Source: Oceanospirillum maris DSM 6286 (lineage in GTDB: Bacteria > Pseudomonadota > Gammaproteobacteria > Pseudomonadales > Halomonadaceae). From it: 64,000 nucleotides of DNA. Positions 8,570 to 17,967 of this stretch are shown here, in pieces (the first letter of the stretch is position 1; each line of letters opens with the position of its first letter). The notes beneath the pieces are model-generated. The model did not search any database and was not told where the DNA came from. It was given only the letters and a program-made list of their open reading frames with translations. The position numbers and the translations under genes were made by a program. Location of the stretch: NCBI RefSeq assembly GCF_000422865.1, contig NZ_KE383937.1, forward strand, positions 216,935-280,934, given 5' to 3'.

Positions 8570-11500
8570 ATGGTTTCAGACAACACCCCCAATACCGACG
8601 TTTTAGTTCAGTCTTATAGCCCTGAACAGATCAAGGCGTTGTTGGATAAAACCCTGCTGAAAGACCGCTTTCGCCTGCAACAAGGTTTGCGGCAGTTGGC
8701 AAGAAAGCCTGATGCCGACAAAGAACAAAAGCTGGTACAGCAGATCGCCCGTTCGGTGGAAAAAGCAGATCAACGCATCAAGCTGATCCCTAAAGTGGTA
8801 TACCCTGAGAATCTGCCGGTTAGTCAGAAAAAGGCGGATATTGCCGAGGCGATAAAAAATAACCAAGTGGTGGTTATTGCCGGTGAAACCGGTTCTGGTA
8901 AAACCACTCAGATCCCTAAAATTTGCTTAGAGCTAGGTCTAGGTGCCCGTGGGTTAATTGGCCATACTCAGCCCCGTCGTTTAGCCGCTAGAACCGTAGC
9001 CGACCGTGTGGCGGAAGAATTAAACGTCCCCCTTGGTGAGCAAGTGGGTTATCAGGTGCGTTTTACGGATCAAGTCACCGAGAACACCCTTGTTAAGCTT
9101 ATGACGGACGGTATTTTACTGGCGGAGACCCAGAATGACCGTTTTCTAAACCGTTATGAAGTGATCATTATTGATGAGGCCCACGAGCGCAGTCTTAATA
9201 TTGATTTCCTCTTAGGCTTTTTAAGGCAGCTATTACCCAAACGACCTGATTTAAAGCTGATTATCACCTCGGCAACCATTGATGTTGACCGTTTTTCTAA
9301 GCACTTTAACAATGCCCCCGTGATTGAAGTCTCAGGCCGTACCTTTCCGGCGGATGTGATCTACCGGCCCTTGATGGAGCTGGAAGATGACGATGATCGG
9401 GATTTTGATCAGTATTTGCATCAGGGTATATTAGAAGCGGTTGAAGAGATTGAGCAGATAGAGCGCGAGCGCAAATGGGCCACCGGCCCACGGGATATTT
9501 TGATCTTTTTACCCGGCGAGCGTGAGATTCGTGAAACGGCTGAAGTGCTGCGTAAAGCAAATTTACGGGGCACTGATATTTTGCCACTTTATGCCCGACT
9601 GAGTGCGAAGGAGCAAAACCGAGTTTTTCAGACACATTCAGGCCGCCGTATTGTACTGTCAACCAACGTGGCAGAAACCTCGCTAACGGTGCCCGGTATC
9701 CGTTATGTGATTGACCCCGGTACCGCTCGTATCAGTCGCTACAGTTACCGATCTAAAGTCCAGCGTCTTCCTGTGGAAGCTATTTCTCAAGCCAGTGCTA
9801 ACCAACGTAAAGGTCGTTGTGGGCGTATTGCTGAAGGTTGTTGTATTCGACTGTACAGCGAAGAAGATTTCCAAGGCCGTCCAGAATTTACCGACCCTGA
9901 GATTCGTCGTACCAACTTAGCCTCGGTGATCTTGCAGATGTTGAATCTGCGCCTAGGCAAGATCGAATCCTTCCCTTTTGTCGATCAACCGGATAACCGA
10001 TTTGTACGGGATGGCTTTCGTTTACTTCATGAATTAGGCGCGGTGGATAATCAAGAGCGGCTAACCAAAGTCGGTCGGCAGCTGGCGCGATTACCGATTG
10101 ATCCTCGTATTGGCCGTATGGTGCTTTCCGGCGCAGAACACGGTGCATTAAATGAGCTGCTGATTATCGCCAGTGCCCTGAGCGCGCAAGATCCGAGAGA
10201 GCGTCCCCACGATAAGCAACAGGCTGCAGATGAGAAGCATCGCCAGTGGAAAGATGATAACTCTGACTTTTTAGCCTACGTGAACCTCTGGAATGGCTAC
10301 GAAGAACAGCGACAAGAGCTGAGCAACAGTCAATTCCGGCGCTGGTGCCAAAAGAACTTTCTTAATTACTTGAGAATGCGTGAATGGCGTGATGTTCACC
10401 ATCAACTCAAGCTGATGAGCAAAGAGCTGAAACTAGAACTTAATAGCAAACCAGCCGGTACGGCTAACCTGCATAAATCCCTGCTACCGGGCTTATTAAG
10501 CCATCTGGGGATGAAGCTGGAAGATCGAGAGTACCTCGGTGCCCGTAACCGAAAATTCCATATTTTCCCAGGTTCTGCGCTATTTAAGAAAAGCCCAAAA
10601 TGGATTATGGCCGCCGAATTGGTTGAAACCAGCCGTCTTTATGCGCGCCAAGTGGCTAAGATTGAGCCTGAGTGGGTGGAGCGTTACGCCAAACACCTCA
10701 CCAAGCGCAGCTATAGCGAACCCCACTGGGAGAAAAAACGTGCCCAAGTGGTTGCCGATGAGAAAGTGACGCTGTACGGACTGCCGGTGGTGCCAAATCG
10801 ACGGGTACACTACGGCCCGATTGACCCTGTTATTTCCCGTGAAATTTTTATCCGTAATGGTCTGGTTGAAGGCGAGTACGACAGCAAAGCGCCATTTTTC
10901 GATTATAACCAACAGGCCATTGCGGAGGTTGAACAGCTAGAATCTAAGGTACGTCGTCGAGATATTCTCGTTGATGATGAAACCTTATTTCGTTTCTATG
11001 AAGAGCGTATACCAGAAGGGATTTATAACGGGGCCAGTTTTGAGAAGTGGCGTAAAACCTCAGAGAAAGACAATCCTAAGATTCTGTTCTTTGATCCTAA
11101 TGCGCTAAAGCAGCGTGATCCTGATGAGCTTGAACTGGAAACGCAATACCCTGACCAGTTGGGCCTGCAAGGTATGAAGTTGGCACTGGATTATCAATTT
11201 GATCCAGGGAAAAAGCATGACGGCCTTAACCTTAAAGTACCCGTAGCGGGTTTACAGCAGGTGAGCGAACACCGCCTTGAATGGCTGGTGCCTGGTATGT
11301 TACGGGATAAGTGCATCGCCTTAATTAAAAATCTACCCAAGCAAGTCCGAAAAAACTTTGTACCGATTCCTGATTATGTCGATCAGATTTTACCGTTTTT
11401 GGAACCCTGTGATGAGCCACTAACGGAACATCTGGGCGAACGTTTACGTCGTAAGACGGGGCAGCGTATTGCACCGGAATTATGGCAAACCGAGACACTG

Positions 11501-12505
11501 GAAGCCCACCATCGAATGTTAATACAGGTAGTGGATGCTAAAGGTAACATTATTGGCGAATCCCGTGATTTAGCCGAGTTGTTAGAGATGTTCTCAGGAC
11601 ACTCTGTCGAGCAAGTGCGTATCAGCGGTGATGATCATTTTAAACAGCAAGGATTAACAGCTTGGCCTGACAGATTGGCCTTGCCCAATGTGCTTGAGCA
11701 AGAACAGCAAGGCATTGTGCTAAAAGCTTATCCCGCACTAGTTGATAAAAACAGTAGCGTTGATGTCAGCCTGTTCGATCTACAGGGGCAGGCGGATGCG
11801 GAGCACTGGCCTGGGGTTCGTCGGTTGTTGATGCTGGCGCTACCGCAACAGGTCAAATGGATTGAAAAGTCTTTACCGCAGTTGAATCAAACGGCGCTGT
11901 TGTTCAATAGTCTCGGGAAAAAAGAGCAGTTTGTGCAAGACCTACAGTTGGCCGTTTTTGATCGTGTCTTTAAAACTCCAACGCCCCCAAGAAATACCGA
12001 AGATTTTAATGCACTGCTTAATAACAACAAAGCGCGTATCGGCAAAGAAGCTGAGGCGTTATTAAAAGATTGTCATGAAATACTTAAATTAAACCATGAG
12101 ATTCATAAGCGCTTAAAGGGTAAAATTCCTCTGGCACTGGCGTTTATTTATAGTGATATCCGTTTTCAATTGGAGCACTTGGTGTACCCCGGATTCTTAC
12201 ACCAGACTGGCCCTGAATGGTTAGAGGCTGTGCCTCGCTATTTGCAGGGTATTTTGATTCGTTTAGACAAGGCCGCCACCAATCGTGGAAGGGATCAGCT
12301 TTGGAGCCAAGAGCTTAATCAGTTGTGGGAAAAATACCACGCCAAAGCAGAACAGCTTAAGCAACGTGAAGGCAGTGGCCAGCGCTTATTACCTTTCAGA
12401 TGGATGTTGGAAGAGTATCGAGTATCGCTGTTTGCACAGCAATTAGGAACCGCATTGCCTGTATCGGCAAAACGGCTTAATAAACTATGGAGTGAGTTAA
12501 CCTGA
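8570..12505 (+). CDS. hrpA: ATP-dependent RNA helicase HrpA
   Basis: This very large DEAH-box helicase (1311 residues from the preferred start; E. coli HrpA is 1300) carries Walker A GETGSGKTTQ, the DEAH box in IIDEAHERSLN, SAT (motif III) and the motif VI segment QRKGRCGR. A long C-terminal region of the DUF3418 type follows. HrpA acts on RNA, and in E. coli it rescues stalled ribosomes and processes fimbrial mRNA. The frame is also open to ATG 8534; ATG 8570 is chosen for its nearby AGAGGT and closer family length. Its stop overlaps the next start in TGATG, so the downstream hydrolase is probably translationally coupled. Confidence 0.93.
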   Translation: MVSDNTPNTDVLVQSYSPEQIKALLDKTLLKDRFRLQQGLRQLARKPDADKEQKLVQQIARSVEKADQRIKLIPKVVYPENLPVSQKKADIAEAIKNNQVVVIAGETGSGKTTQIPKICLELGLGARGLIGHTQPRRLAARTVADRVAEELNVPLGEQVGYQVRFTDQVTENTLVKLMTDGILLAETQNDRFLNRYEVIIIDEAHERSLNIDFLLGFLRQLLPKRPDLKLIITSATIDVDRFSKHFNNAPVIEVSGRTFPADVIYRPLMELEDDDDRDFDQYLHQGILEAVEEIEQIERERKWATGPRDILIFLPGEREIRETAEVLRKANLRGTDILPLYARLSAKEQNRVFQTHSGRRIVLSTNVAETSLTVPGIRYVIDPGTARISRYSYRSKVQRLPVEAISQASANQRKGRCGRIAEGCCIRLYSEEDFQGRPEFTDPEIRRTNLASVILQMLNLRLGKIESFPFVDQPDNRFVRDGFRLLHELGAVDNQERLTKVGRQLARLPIDPRIGRMVLSGAEHGALNELLIIASALSAQDPRERPHDKQQAADEKHRQWKDDNSDFLAYVNLWNGYEEQRQELSNSQFRRWCQKNFLNYLRMREWRDVHHQLKLMSKELKLELNSKPAGTANLHKSLLPGLLSHLGMKLEDREYLGARNRKFHIFPGSALFKKSPKWIMAAELVETSRLYARQVAKIEPEWVERYAKHLTKRSYSEPHWEKKRAQVVADEKVTLYGLPVVPNRRVHYGPIDPVISREIFIRNGLVEGEYDSKAPFFDYNQQAIAEVEQLESKVRRRDILVDDETLFRFYEERIPEGIYNGASFEKWRKTSEKDNPKILFFDPNALKQRDPDELELETQYPDQLGLQGMKLALDYQFDPGKKHDGLNLKVPVAGLQQVSEHRLEWLVPGMLRDKCIALIKNLPKQVRKNFVPIPDYVDQILPFLEPCDEPLTEHLGERLRRKTGQRIAPELWQTETLEAHHRMLIQVVDAKGNIIGESRDLAELLEMFSGHSVEQVRISGDDHFKQQGLTAWPDRLALPNVLEQEQQGIVLKAYPALVDKNSSVDVSLFDLQGQADAEHWPGVRRLLMLALPQQVKWIEKSLPQLNQTALLFNSLGKKEQFVQDLQLAVFDRVFKTPTPPRNTEDFNALLNNNKARIGKEAEALLKDCHEILKLNHEIHKRLKGKIPLALAFIYSDIRFQLEHLVYPGFLHQTGPEWLEAVPRYLQGILIRLDKAATNRGRDQLWSQELNQLWEKYHAKAEQLKQREGSGQRLLPFRWMLEEYRVSLFAQQLGTALPVSAKRLNKLWSELT

Positions 12506-13446
12506 TGGCTATCGACCGTCAAATTATCGAAGAGCGCATCTCTTTACCGGTTACACCAATGATGACTGCTGGGTTGCATCGCTTTACCTTACGAAGTGGT
12601 GAGACAAAGGGCACGGTGCTGATGCTGCATGGGTTAATGCAAGGCAGTGATGTGTTTTTTGATCAGGTTCGAGGTGGTGGCTTAGCCTATTATCTGGCAG
12701 AGAGAGGTTACGATGTTTTTGTCTGCCAAATACGTGGGCGGGATGCAACGGGCGAACAACTAAAGCTAGAGCCGTTTGGTTTGCAGCAAGTATTAGAAGA
12801 AGATCTTCCTTTGATTTGGAGTTCTATAAAAAAGCGCTGCCGTCATCAAGATTTTTACCTTGTGGGCTATCAGTTTGGCAGTTTGCTTTGGAGCGCGATG
12901 ATGGCGCGCCAGCCTGAATACTTGGAGCAAGTGAAAGGCCTGATTCATTTTTGTCCGCAGCGAGCTTTAATTGCTGGTGGCCGACGTAAGAATTTTTGGT
13001 ATGAATTTCTAGAGCGCAGCATGATGCCAAAGCTGGGTAAACTATTGGGTTTTGTACCATCTCGACGCTTTAACTTAGGGGCCTCGAATGAATCTGTGCC
13101 ACTTTTTAATGATGCATTACAGTGGCGAACCAATGAGTGGAAAGATCAATGGGATGGCTTTGATTACCTTGCCGCAATGGAACATATCGCTTTGCCGCCT
13201 AGCCTATATTTTGTCACGTTAAAGCAGGCATGGCGCGGTTTAGAACATGACTGTCGTGCCTTTATGTTTGAACTGGGTCATCACAACGGTCGTATGATTA
13301 AGCTAGGGGCCAAAGTGGGGAATAAAGCAAACTACTCCCGCAATGAGCTGTGTACACATCTTAAGGCTGAAGAGGATTATTTTCCGCTGATTCTTGATTG
13401 GCTGCATGAAATTCAGCTTGAGCAGAATGAAGCGCTACCCGTATAG
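12505..13446 (+). CDS. Alpha/beta-hydrolase-like protein lacking the nucleophile serine
   Basis: This 313-residue protein has the alpha/beta-hydrolase layout: an oxyanion loop MLHGLMQGSDVF, a strand/loop FVCQIRGRD, and a late ELGHHNG with a possible His. At the place of the nucleophile elbow (normally GxSxG) it reads VGYQFGS, with Gln123 where serine should be. It is therefore likely non-catalytic, or uses another mechanism. It overlaps the hrpA stop by one base (TGATG) and so is probably expressed from the hrpA transcript. I cannot name its function; serine-aminopeptidase or lipase-like proteins are the nearest fold. Confidence 0.7.
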   Translation: MAIDRQIIEERISLPVTPMMTAGLHRFTLRSGETKGTVLMLHGLMQGSDVFFDQVRGGGLAYYLAERGYDVFVCQIRGRDATGEQLKLEPFGLQQVLEEDLPLIWSSIKKRCRHQDFYLVGYQFGSLLWSAMMARQPEYLEQVKGLIHFCPQRALIAGGRRKNFWYEFLERSMMPKLGKLLGFVPSRRFNLGASNESVPLFNDALQWRTNEWKDQWDGFDYLAAMEHIALPPSLYFVTLKQAWRGLEHDCRAFMFELGHHNGRMIKLGAKVGNKANYSRNELCTHLKAEEDYFPLILDWLHEIQLEQNEALPV

Positions 13447-13529
13447 GGCAGCTGAGCTTCAGGTTATTACCGCGCGTGCCGTTGCTGTTGATATCGTTCT
13501 ATTTATTATTGCTACTAGGGTGTTAAAGC

Positions 13530-14264
13530 TTGAAAAAAGTTGTGCTATTGATCGTTCTATTGCTGCCATTTTTGCCATTAAAGGTGGTTGCATCTGATGA
13601 TAATAAAGACCCGTGGGAAGGTTTGAACCGAAATATTCATGGGTTTAATGATGTTATGGACACCTATCTTGCTCGGCCTGTGGCTAAAGCATATCGTGCG
13701 GTATTACCACGTTTTGTCCGTACTGGCGTGGGTAACTTTTTTAGCAACTTGGGCGAAGTGCCCACTACTATCAATGATTTATTGCAGGCAAAGCCGGGGG
13801 ATGCGTTAACATCCTCAGGGCGCTTTGTTATCAATTCAACAGTAGGTGTTTTAGGCTTATTTGATGTAGCTAGCTGGGCAGGTATCAAAGAGCACCGTGA
13901 AGACTTAGGGCAAACGCTAGCCGTATGGGGGGTTAGTAGTGGCCCTTATCTTGTGATTCCGTTTTTAGGCCCTAGTACGTTACGGGATTCCCTTAGTATC
14001 TATCCTAATTATCAATTTAGCCTAGTTAATTATGCGCCAATCACCACTGAAGAAAGTTACGGTATCTTGGCGTTAGATCTTATTCATCGACGGCATAACT
14101 TGTTAAGCCAAGAAGCCTTGATACAAGGTGATAAATATATTTTCTATCGCGATGTTTATCTGCAAAATCGTCAATATGAGATTAACGATGGTGTTGTTGA
14201 AGATAGCTTTGATGCAGGATTTGGTGATGATTTCGACGATCTAGATTTTGATGATGATTTTTAG
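13530..14264 (+). CDS. mlaA: MlaA/VacJ family phospholipid-transport protein
   Basis: The 244-residue product matches MlaA, the outer-membrane component that removes misplaced phospholipids from the outer leaflet together with porins and the MlaFEDB/MlaC system. Diagnostic segments are DPWEGLNRNIHGFND, RPVAKAYRAVLP, FFSNLGEVPTTINDLLQ and the late SIYPNYQFS. An N-terminal hydrophobic signal peptide ends near VVASDDN. It contains no cysteine, so there is no lipobox, whereas E. coli MlaA is a lipoprotein. The tail is strongly acidic (repeated Asp/Phe). The start is a TTG with TAGGG 9 bases upstream. It neighbours the PilZ/STAS/tal/dusA block, as in Pseudomonas. Confidence 0.9.
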   Translation: MKKVVLLIVLLLPFLPLKVVASDDNKDPWEGLNRNIHGFNDVMDTYLARPVAKAYRAVLPRFVRTGVGNFFSNLGEVPTTINDLLQAKPGDALTSSGRFVINSTVGVLGLFDVASWAGIKEHREDLGQTLAVWGVSSGPYLVIPFLGPSTLRDSLSIYPNYQFSLVNYAPITTEESYGILALDLIHRRHNLLSQEALIQGDKYIFYRDVYLQNRQYEINDGVVEDSFDAGFGDDFDDLDFDDDF

Positions 14265-14327
14265 ATAAAAAAGTTTAGATAAACTGCACTTTTTCTTTTT
14301 CTGCATTTTCGTTACTAAGCGAACATG

Positions 14328-14714
14328 CTAACTCTCCGCGCAGATCAGTTCTGTGATTTTTAATCCTATCTCATGGCGCATCACCGTACTTTTTGAATTC
14401 AAAATATTTTCAGTATCGGGCAAGGATGATAATGAATCGTCAGGCAAGGGCTCAGCTGGCATAACTCGTGTGACTTCGGCTATCGCCTGAAAAGGCTCCA
14501 TCCCTAAATGCTCGGTGAGCCGAAGCTTTATTTGAGCACCCAGTTCAACCTTATGGTTTAGTACAACTTTTGCACCAGTAGTACTAAGATTAATACACAG
14601 CCCGTGCAAGACCTCTTGAGATGAAAGCACAACAAGTTGGCAAGATAAACTGAGCCGAGTTCGAGGGAAGGCCCGATTTTCGCCGCTGGGTAAAAAGAAT
14701 TCCATAGCCTGCAC
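14328..14714 (-). CDS. PilZ-domain protein
   Basis: This 128-residue single-domain protein carries both PilZ c-di-GMP-binding motifs: the Arg-rich RAFPRTR (RxxxR) at about residues 14-20 and NLSTTGAKV (D/NxSxxG) at about residues 43-51. It probably binds c-di-GMP and changes a partner's activity. It is divergent from the neighbouring phosphatase/STAS pair, which matches PA2799 next to PA2798-PA2797 as I recall it. The partner is unknown. Confidence 0.85.
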   Translation of the reverse strand: MQAMEFFLPSGENRAFPRTRLSLSCQLVVLSSQEVLHGLCINLSTTGAKVVLNHKVELGAQIKLRLTEHLGMEPFQAIAEVTRVMPAEPLPDDSLSSLPDTENILNSKSTVMRHEIGLKITELICAES

Positions 14715-15042
14715 CTTAAATTAAATAGCCTGTCTCTAGAATTAAAAAGTATAATGAATGTTGCATTAGCTTGCTATCCTATCCTATAAGTGAATTATAG
14801 GCTGGTACTCACTATTTATTATCGCCTGAGGTTGATTTATTTCACTGTTGATAGGGTTTACACTGTCAAGCTTAGGCATTTTCTAAATGCTGGATATTTC
14901 TAGGTGCTATTTCATCTAGGTGCTATTTTACTTTTACTTTCTAAGTGTTCTATCCAGATGGTTTTAAGCACTCTATGCTAGATAATCAGGTATCGCTCAC
15001 AGGGATTTGGTGTGGCTCACAGGAAGAGGACAAACAGCGTAT
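14715..15042. other. Divergent promoter region with 16-bp direct repeats
   Basis: This gap separates the PilZ gene from the phosphatase gene. CTAGGTGCTATTT occurs at 14900-14912 and again at 14916-14928 (16-bp period), with weaker relatives on both sides (CTAAATGCT, CTAAGTGTTC). No gene is seen. Confidence 0.5.
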
Positions 15043-16200
15043 ATGCTTACAATATTGATGGACTCTGTCTATATTTCCGGCTCGCAGCCTTCAGTGGCGC
15101 TGTCCTCTGAACTGTGTAAGACGCTAGAAATAGACCCTTTACCCGCAACGTATCCTGTTGCATATCTTCCAAAAGAAACCGAACTCGTTATCTATGAACT
15201 GACGCATCTTGATGATCTATTTCGACTCGAAAGCTGGTTAGTTGAACCAAGAAATTATGCGCTTGTGGTCGTTGTCAGCATAGCCCTATCGGAGCTTTTG
15301 ATCAAAGCGATGGAGGCTGGAGCCGATGATTATATTGTCGACCCTAATCAAAATATTCAACTGGCCGACTTAGTCTTGCGTAGGGCGATTACCCGTAAGC
15401 AGGCGTTAGTACAAAGCGTATTGAACACGCTTGAACTAGAACAGCGTAATGTAGCGCTTGGGGCTCGCCTAGAGCTACTTAAACAAGACCAGAAGGCTGG
15501 ACGTTATGTTCAGCAAAAAATACTGCCAGAAACCCCTTGGGTTTATAACAATCAAGTGCTGACGCATTACATCTGTCCCTCGCTCTATTTAAGCGGTGAT
15601 GTGGTCGATTATTTTCCCGTGAGTGACGACCAAGTCATGTTTTATTTGGCCGATGTATCCGGTCATGGCGCATCCTCTGCTTTTATTACTATTTTGCTTA
15701 AAGTTTATATTCGACGTTATGCAAAAAAGGCCTTGGAACGGAATAGCGCAATTAATCCTGCGGATGTTTTATCCTATATAAACAATGAGTTACTGGAAAC
15801 AGGTTTAGGTAAGCACCTCACTATTTTTCTAGGCTTGCTGGACACGAAAAACAATAAGCTACGCTATTGTAATGGTGCACATTTTCCTTATCCTGTGTTG
15901 TTCGATGAGCAGGATGGTGCCCGCTATTTAGAAGGAAAAAGTATGCCTGTTGGACTTTTTTCTGATGCGGCTTACGAGGAGTTTGAGTTATTGTTGCACC
16001 CGCGATACCATCTGACCCTCTTTTCGGATGGTATATTTGAAGTGATCAATGAAACCTCTCTCGCAGATAAAGAGAAACGTTTGCTTGAAATAGCAGTTCA
16101 ATTTGCAGGACAGCATGATGCTATGGTCGAGTACTTTACCCAGTTAGGCATGCATGATGCGCCTGACGATGTCAGCCTATTGGCGGTATCAGGTTCTTAA
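15043..16200 (+). CDS. RsbU/SpoIIE-type PP2C phosphatase with degenerate receiver domain
   Basis: The C-terminal half (about residues 165-385) is a PPM/SpoIIE phosphatase: LSGDVVDYF, LADVSGHGASSAF, YCNGAHFPYPVLF, LTLFSDGIFEV and APDDVSLLAV hold the metal-binding aspartates. The N-terminal ~115 residues resemble a receiver domain (AGADDYIVDP) but lack a clear phosphoacceptor Asp at strand 3 (VIYELTHLDD) and the usual acidic pair, so it is probably not phosphorylated. A helical linker joins the two. It should dephosphorylate the STAS protein encoded next (1 bp gap), a partner-switch arrangement like HsbR/HsbA. The start ATG 15043 is preferred over TTG 15007 because of AGGAAGAGGA about 14 bases upstream. 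Confidence 0.82.
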   Translation: MLTILMDSVYISGSQPSVALSSELCKTLEIDPLPATYPVAYLPKETELVIYELTHLDDLFRLESWLVEPRNYALVVVVSIALSELLIKAMEAGADDYIVDPNQNIQLADLVLRRAITRKQALVQSVLNTLELEQRNVALGARLELLKQDQKAGRYVQQKILPETPWVYNNQVLTHYICPSLYLSGDVVDYFPVSDDQVMFYLADVSGHGASSAFITILLKVYIRRYAKKALERNSAINPADVLSYINNELLETGLGKHLTIFLGLLDTKNNKLRYCNGAHFPYPVLFDEQDGARYLEGKSMPVGLFSDAAYEEFELLLHPRYHLTLFSDGIFEVINETSLADKEKRLLEIAVQFAGQHDAMVEYFTQLGMHDAPDDVSLLAVSGS

Positions 16201-16201
16201 T

Positions 16202-16717
16202 ATGCAAGAAGGTAAAATCCTGATTGCGGAAAACCGAGGCGTGTACGTCCTGAAATTTATTGGGGATGTGCGTTTAACTCTGTGTTCCACAATTGATGCG
16301 TTACTGAAAAAAATATTCGGTGGCGAAGACTTTAAGTCTGTTGTAATTGATCTTACTGAAACAGAAGGTATCGACAGTACCGCGCTTGGTTTTCTAGCTA
16401 AAATTGCGGTGAATACCCAAGAAGTTTCATCTCGAAAGCCAACGATTGTAAGCACTCGTGAAGACATTACGCGTGTGCTTTCTAGTATGGGATTCGAACA
16501 TTATTTTTGCCTTCGAGACTGGCCTTTGGCTCTAGATTACTCCCTAGAAGAAGCGCCTGTGCTGGATGATGAGTGCGCTGATAGCATTCGACAGAAAGTC
16601 ATTGATGCTCACCGAACCTTGATGGGGTTGAATCCGCAGAACCAAGAGGAATTTGAACCGGTTGTATTCGCTCTTGAAAACTGTACGTTATCTCGCGAGG
16701 TTAAAGGCGTGCATTAA
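16202..16717 (+). CDS. STAS-domain anti-sigma factor antagonist
   Basis: The 171-residue product has an N-terminal STAS domain (about residues 1-105) with the characteristic segment VIDLTETEGIDSTALGFLAK, in which the serine before TALG is the expected phosphorylation site. A ~65-residue C-terminal extension has no recognised motif. It starts one base after the stop of the phosphatase gene, so the two are coupled. The phosphatase should remove phosphate from this protein to let it bind an anti-sigma factor or similar partner; no such partner gene is in the window. Confidence 0.82.
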   Translation: MQEGKILIAENRGVYVLKFIGDVRLTLCSTIDALLKKIFGGEDFKSVVIDLTETEGIDSTALGFLAKIAVNTQEVSSRKPTIVSTREDITRVLSSMGFEHYFCLRDWPLALDYSLEEAPVLDDECADSIRQKVIDAHRTLMGLNPQNQEEFEPVVFALENCTLSREVKGVH

Positions 16718-16737
16718 AAGCGCATAACGACCCATTG

Positions 16738-16771
16738 AAAACCCTGAATAGATTATTTTATTCAGGGTTTT
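16738..16771. terminator. Bidirectional terminator between STAS gene and tal
   Basis: Arms AAAACCCTGAATA (16738-16750) and TATTCAGGGTTTT (16759-16771) form a 13-bp stem between two converging genes, with A and T tracts on either side. Confidence 0.9.
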
Positions 16772-16822
16772 TGGGTTTCAGAGGCGAGGCTTTGGATAAA
16801 TAAAGCTCGGCTTATCTTGTTT

Positions 16823-17785
16823 TTAAACGAAATGAGGCGCAAGCAGTGCTTCTAGTTTAGCCTGATCCGCAGCAAACAATCGGATACCTTCTGAGATCTT
16901 CTCAGAGGCCATCGCATCTTGGTTCATCTGCCAGCGAAAGGCCGTTTCAGATAAAGGTGCTGGACGTGGCATTAAAGGCTTATTGGCCGTTAGCTGACGG
17001 CTCAATGTCCCGTTGTCATCAGCCAACTGCTGAATAAGCGCTGGGCTGATGGTTAAACGGTCACATCCCGCTAGATGCTCAATCTCGCCTGTATTACGAA
17101 AGCTAGCCCCCATCACAATGGTGTCGTAGCCGTGCTGTTTGTAATAGCTGTAAATACTCTGTACTGAGATTACTCCAGGGTCATTTGCCCCAGTAAAATC
17201 CTGTTCAGGGTAAGCGGCTTTGTGCCAGTCTAAAATCCGGCCTACAAAAGGCGAGACCAGCGTTATTTTTGATTCCGCACAGGCAATGGCTTGGGCTTGG
17301 GAAAAAAGTAGCGTCAGGTTGCATGTGATGCCTTCCTGTTCAAGTAGCTCTGCGGCTTTAATACCTTCCCAGGTTGATGCGATTTTAATCAATACACGGT
17401 CACGACCGACCCCCAGTTCTTTATAAAGGTTGATCAGGCGGCGAGCTTTTTCTACTGTTGCTCGGGTATCAAAGGACAGGCGCGCACTAACCTCTGTCGA
17501 GATATAGCCGGGGATCAACTGACTTATTTTTGCACCAATCGCCACAGCGATACGGTCAACGGCATAGTCTTTCTGACATTCAAAATCTGAGCTTTCTTGT
17601 TGCGCTTTTTGAACCGCTTGTTGAATAAGCTCTTGGTACTCAGGTTTATCGGCAACTTTTAGCACTAACGAAGGGTTCGTGGTGGCATCCTGAGGCTTTA
17701 GTTGTGATATGGCATCAATATCGCCGGTGTCAGCAACGACAACCGTCATCTGACGCAGTTGTTCTAGCTTGCTATTGTTAGCCAT
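16823..17785 (-). CDS. tal: Transaldolase (TalB type)
   Basis: This 320-residue enzyme of the non-oxidative pentose phosphate pathway transfers a dihydroxyacetone unit from sedoheptulose-7-phosphate to glyceraldehyde-3-phosphate in the cytoplasm. The family signatures [11 protein letters not shown] and [13 protein letters not shown] are present, the latter holding the Schiff-base lysine (K134). Length is that of classical TalB (317 in E. coli). AGGAAA precedes the ATG. It lies next to dusA on the same strand with about 180 bp between them, which includes a GGTCGCA/TGCGACC hairpin near 17897-17915. Confidence 0.95.
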   Translation of the reverse strand: MANNSKLEQLRQMTVVVADTGDIDAISQLKPQDATTNPSLVLKVADKPEYQELIQQAVQKAQQESSDFECQKDYAVDRIAVAIGAKISQLIPGYISTEVSARLSFDTRATVEKARRLINLYKELGVGRDRVLIKIASTWEGIKAAELLEQEGITCNLTLLFSQAQAIACAESKITLVSPFVGRILDWHKAAYPEQDFTGANDPGVISVQSIYSYYKQHGYDTIVMGASFRNTGEIEHLAGCDRLTISPALIQQLADDNGTLSRQLTANKPLMPRPAPLSETAFRWQMNQDAMASEKISEGIRLFAADQAKLEALLAPHFV

Positions 17786-17967
17786 AGAGAAATTTCCTAC
17801 AGTTCATTAACTTATTGGTTTACTAAGGTTTTAAAGGCAAATCAATAGAATCACAATAGCACTATGGTGGGGCAAGAGTGGATAAAAGGCGAGGAAGGTC
17901 GCATTATGCGACCTAGTTCTCTTAATTGAATGAGGTGTTTTCTATCCGCCTGTTTGGCGTATTGGAT

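Noticed and set aside
13394-13597. 67-codon frame between the hydrolase and mlaA
   Set aside because: It overlaps the hydrolase end and the mlaA start in another frame and lacks any recognisable feature.
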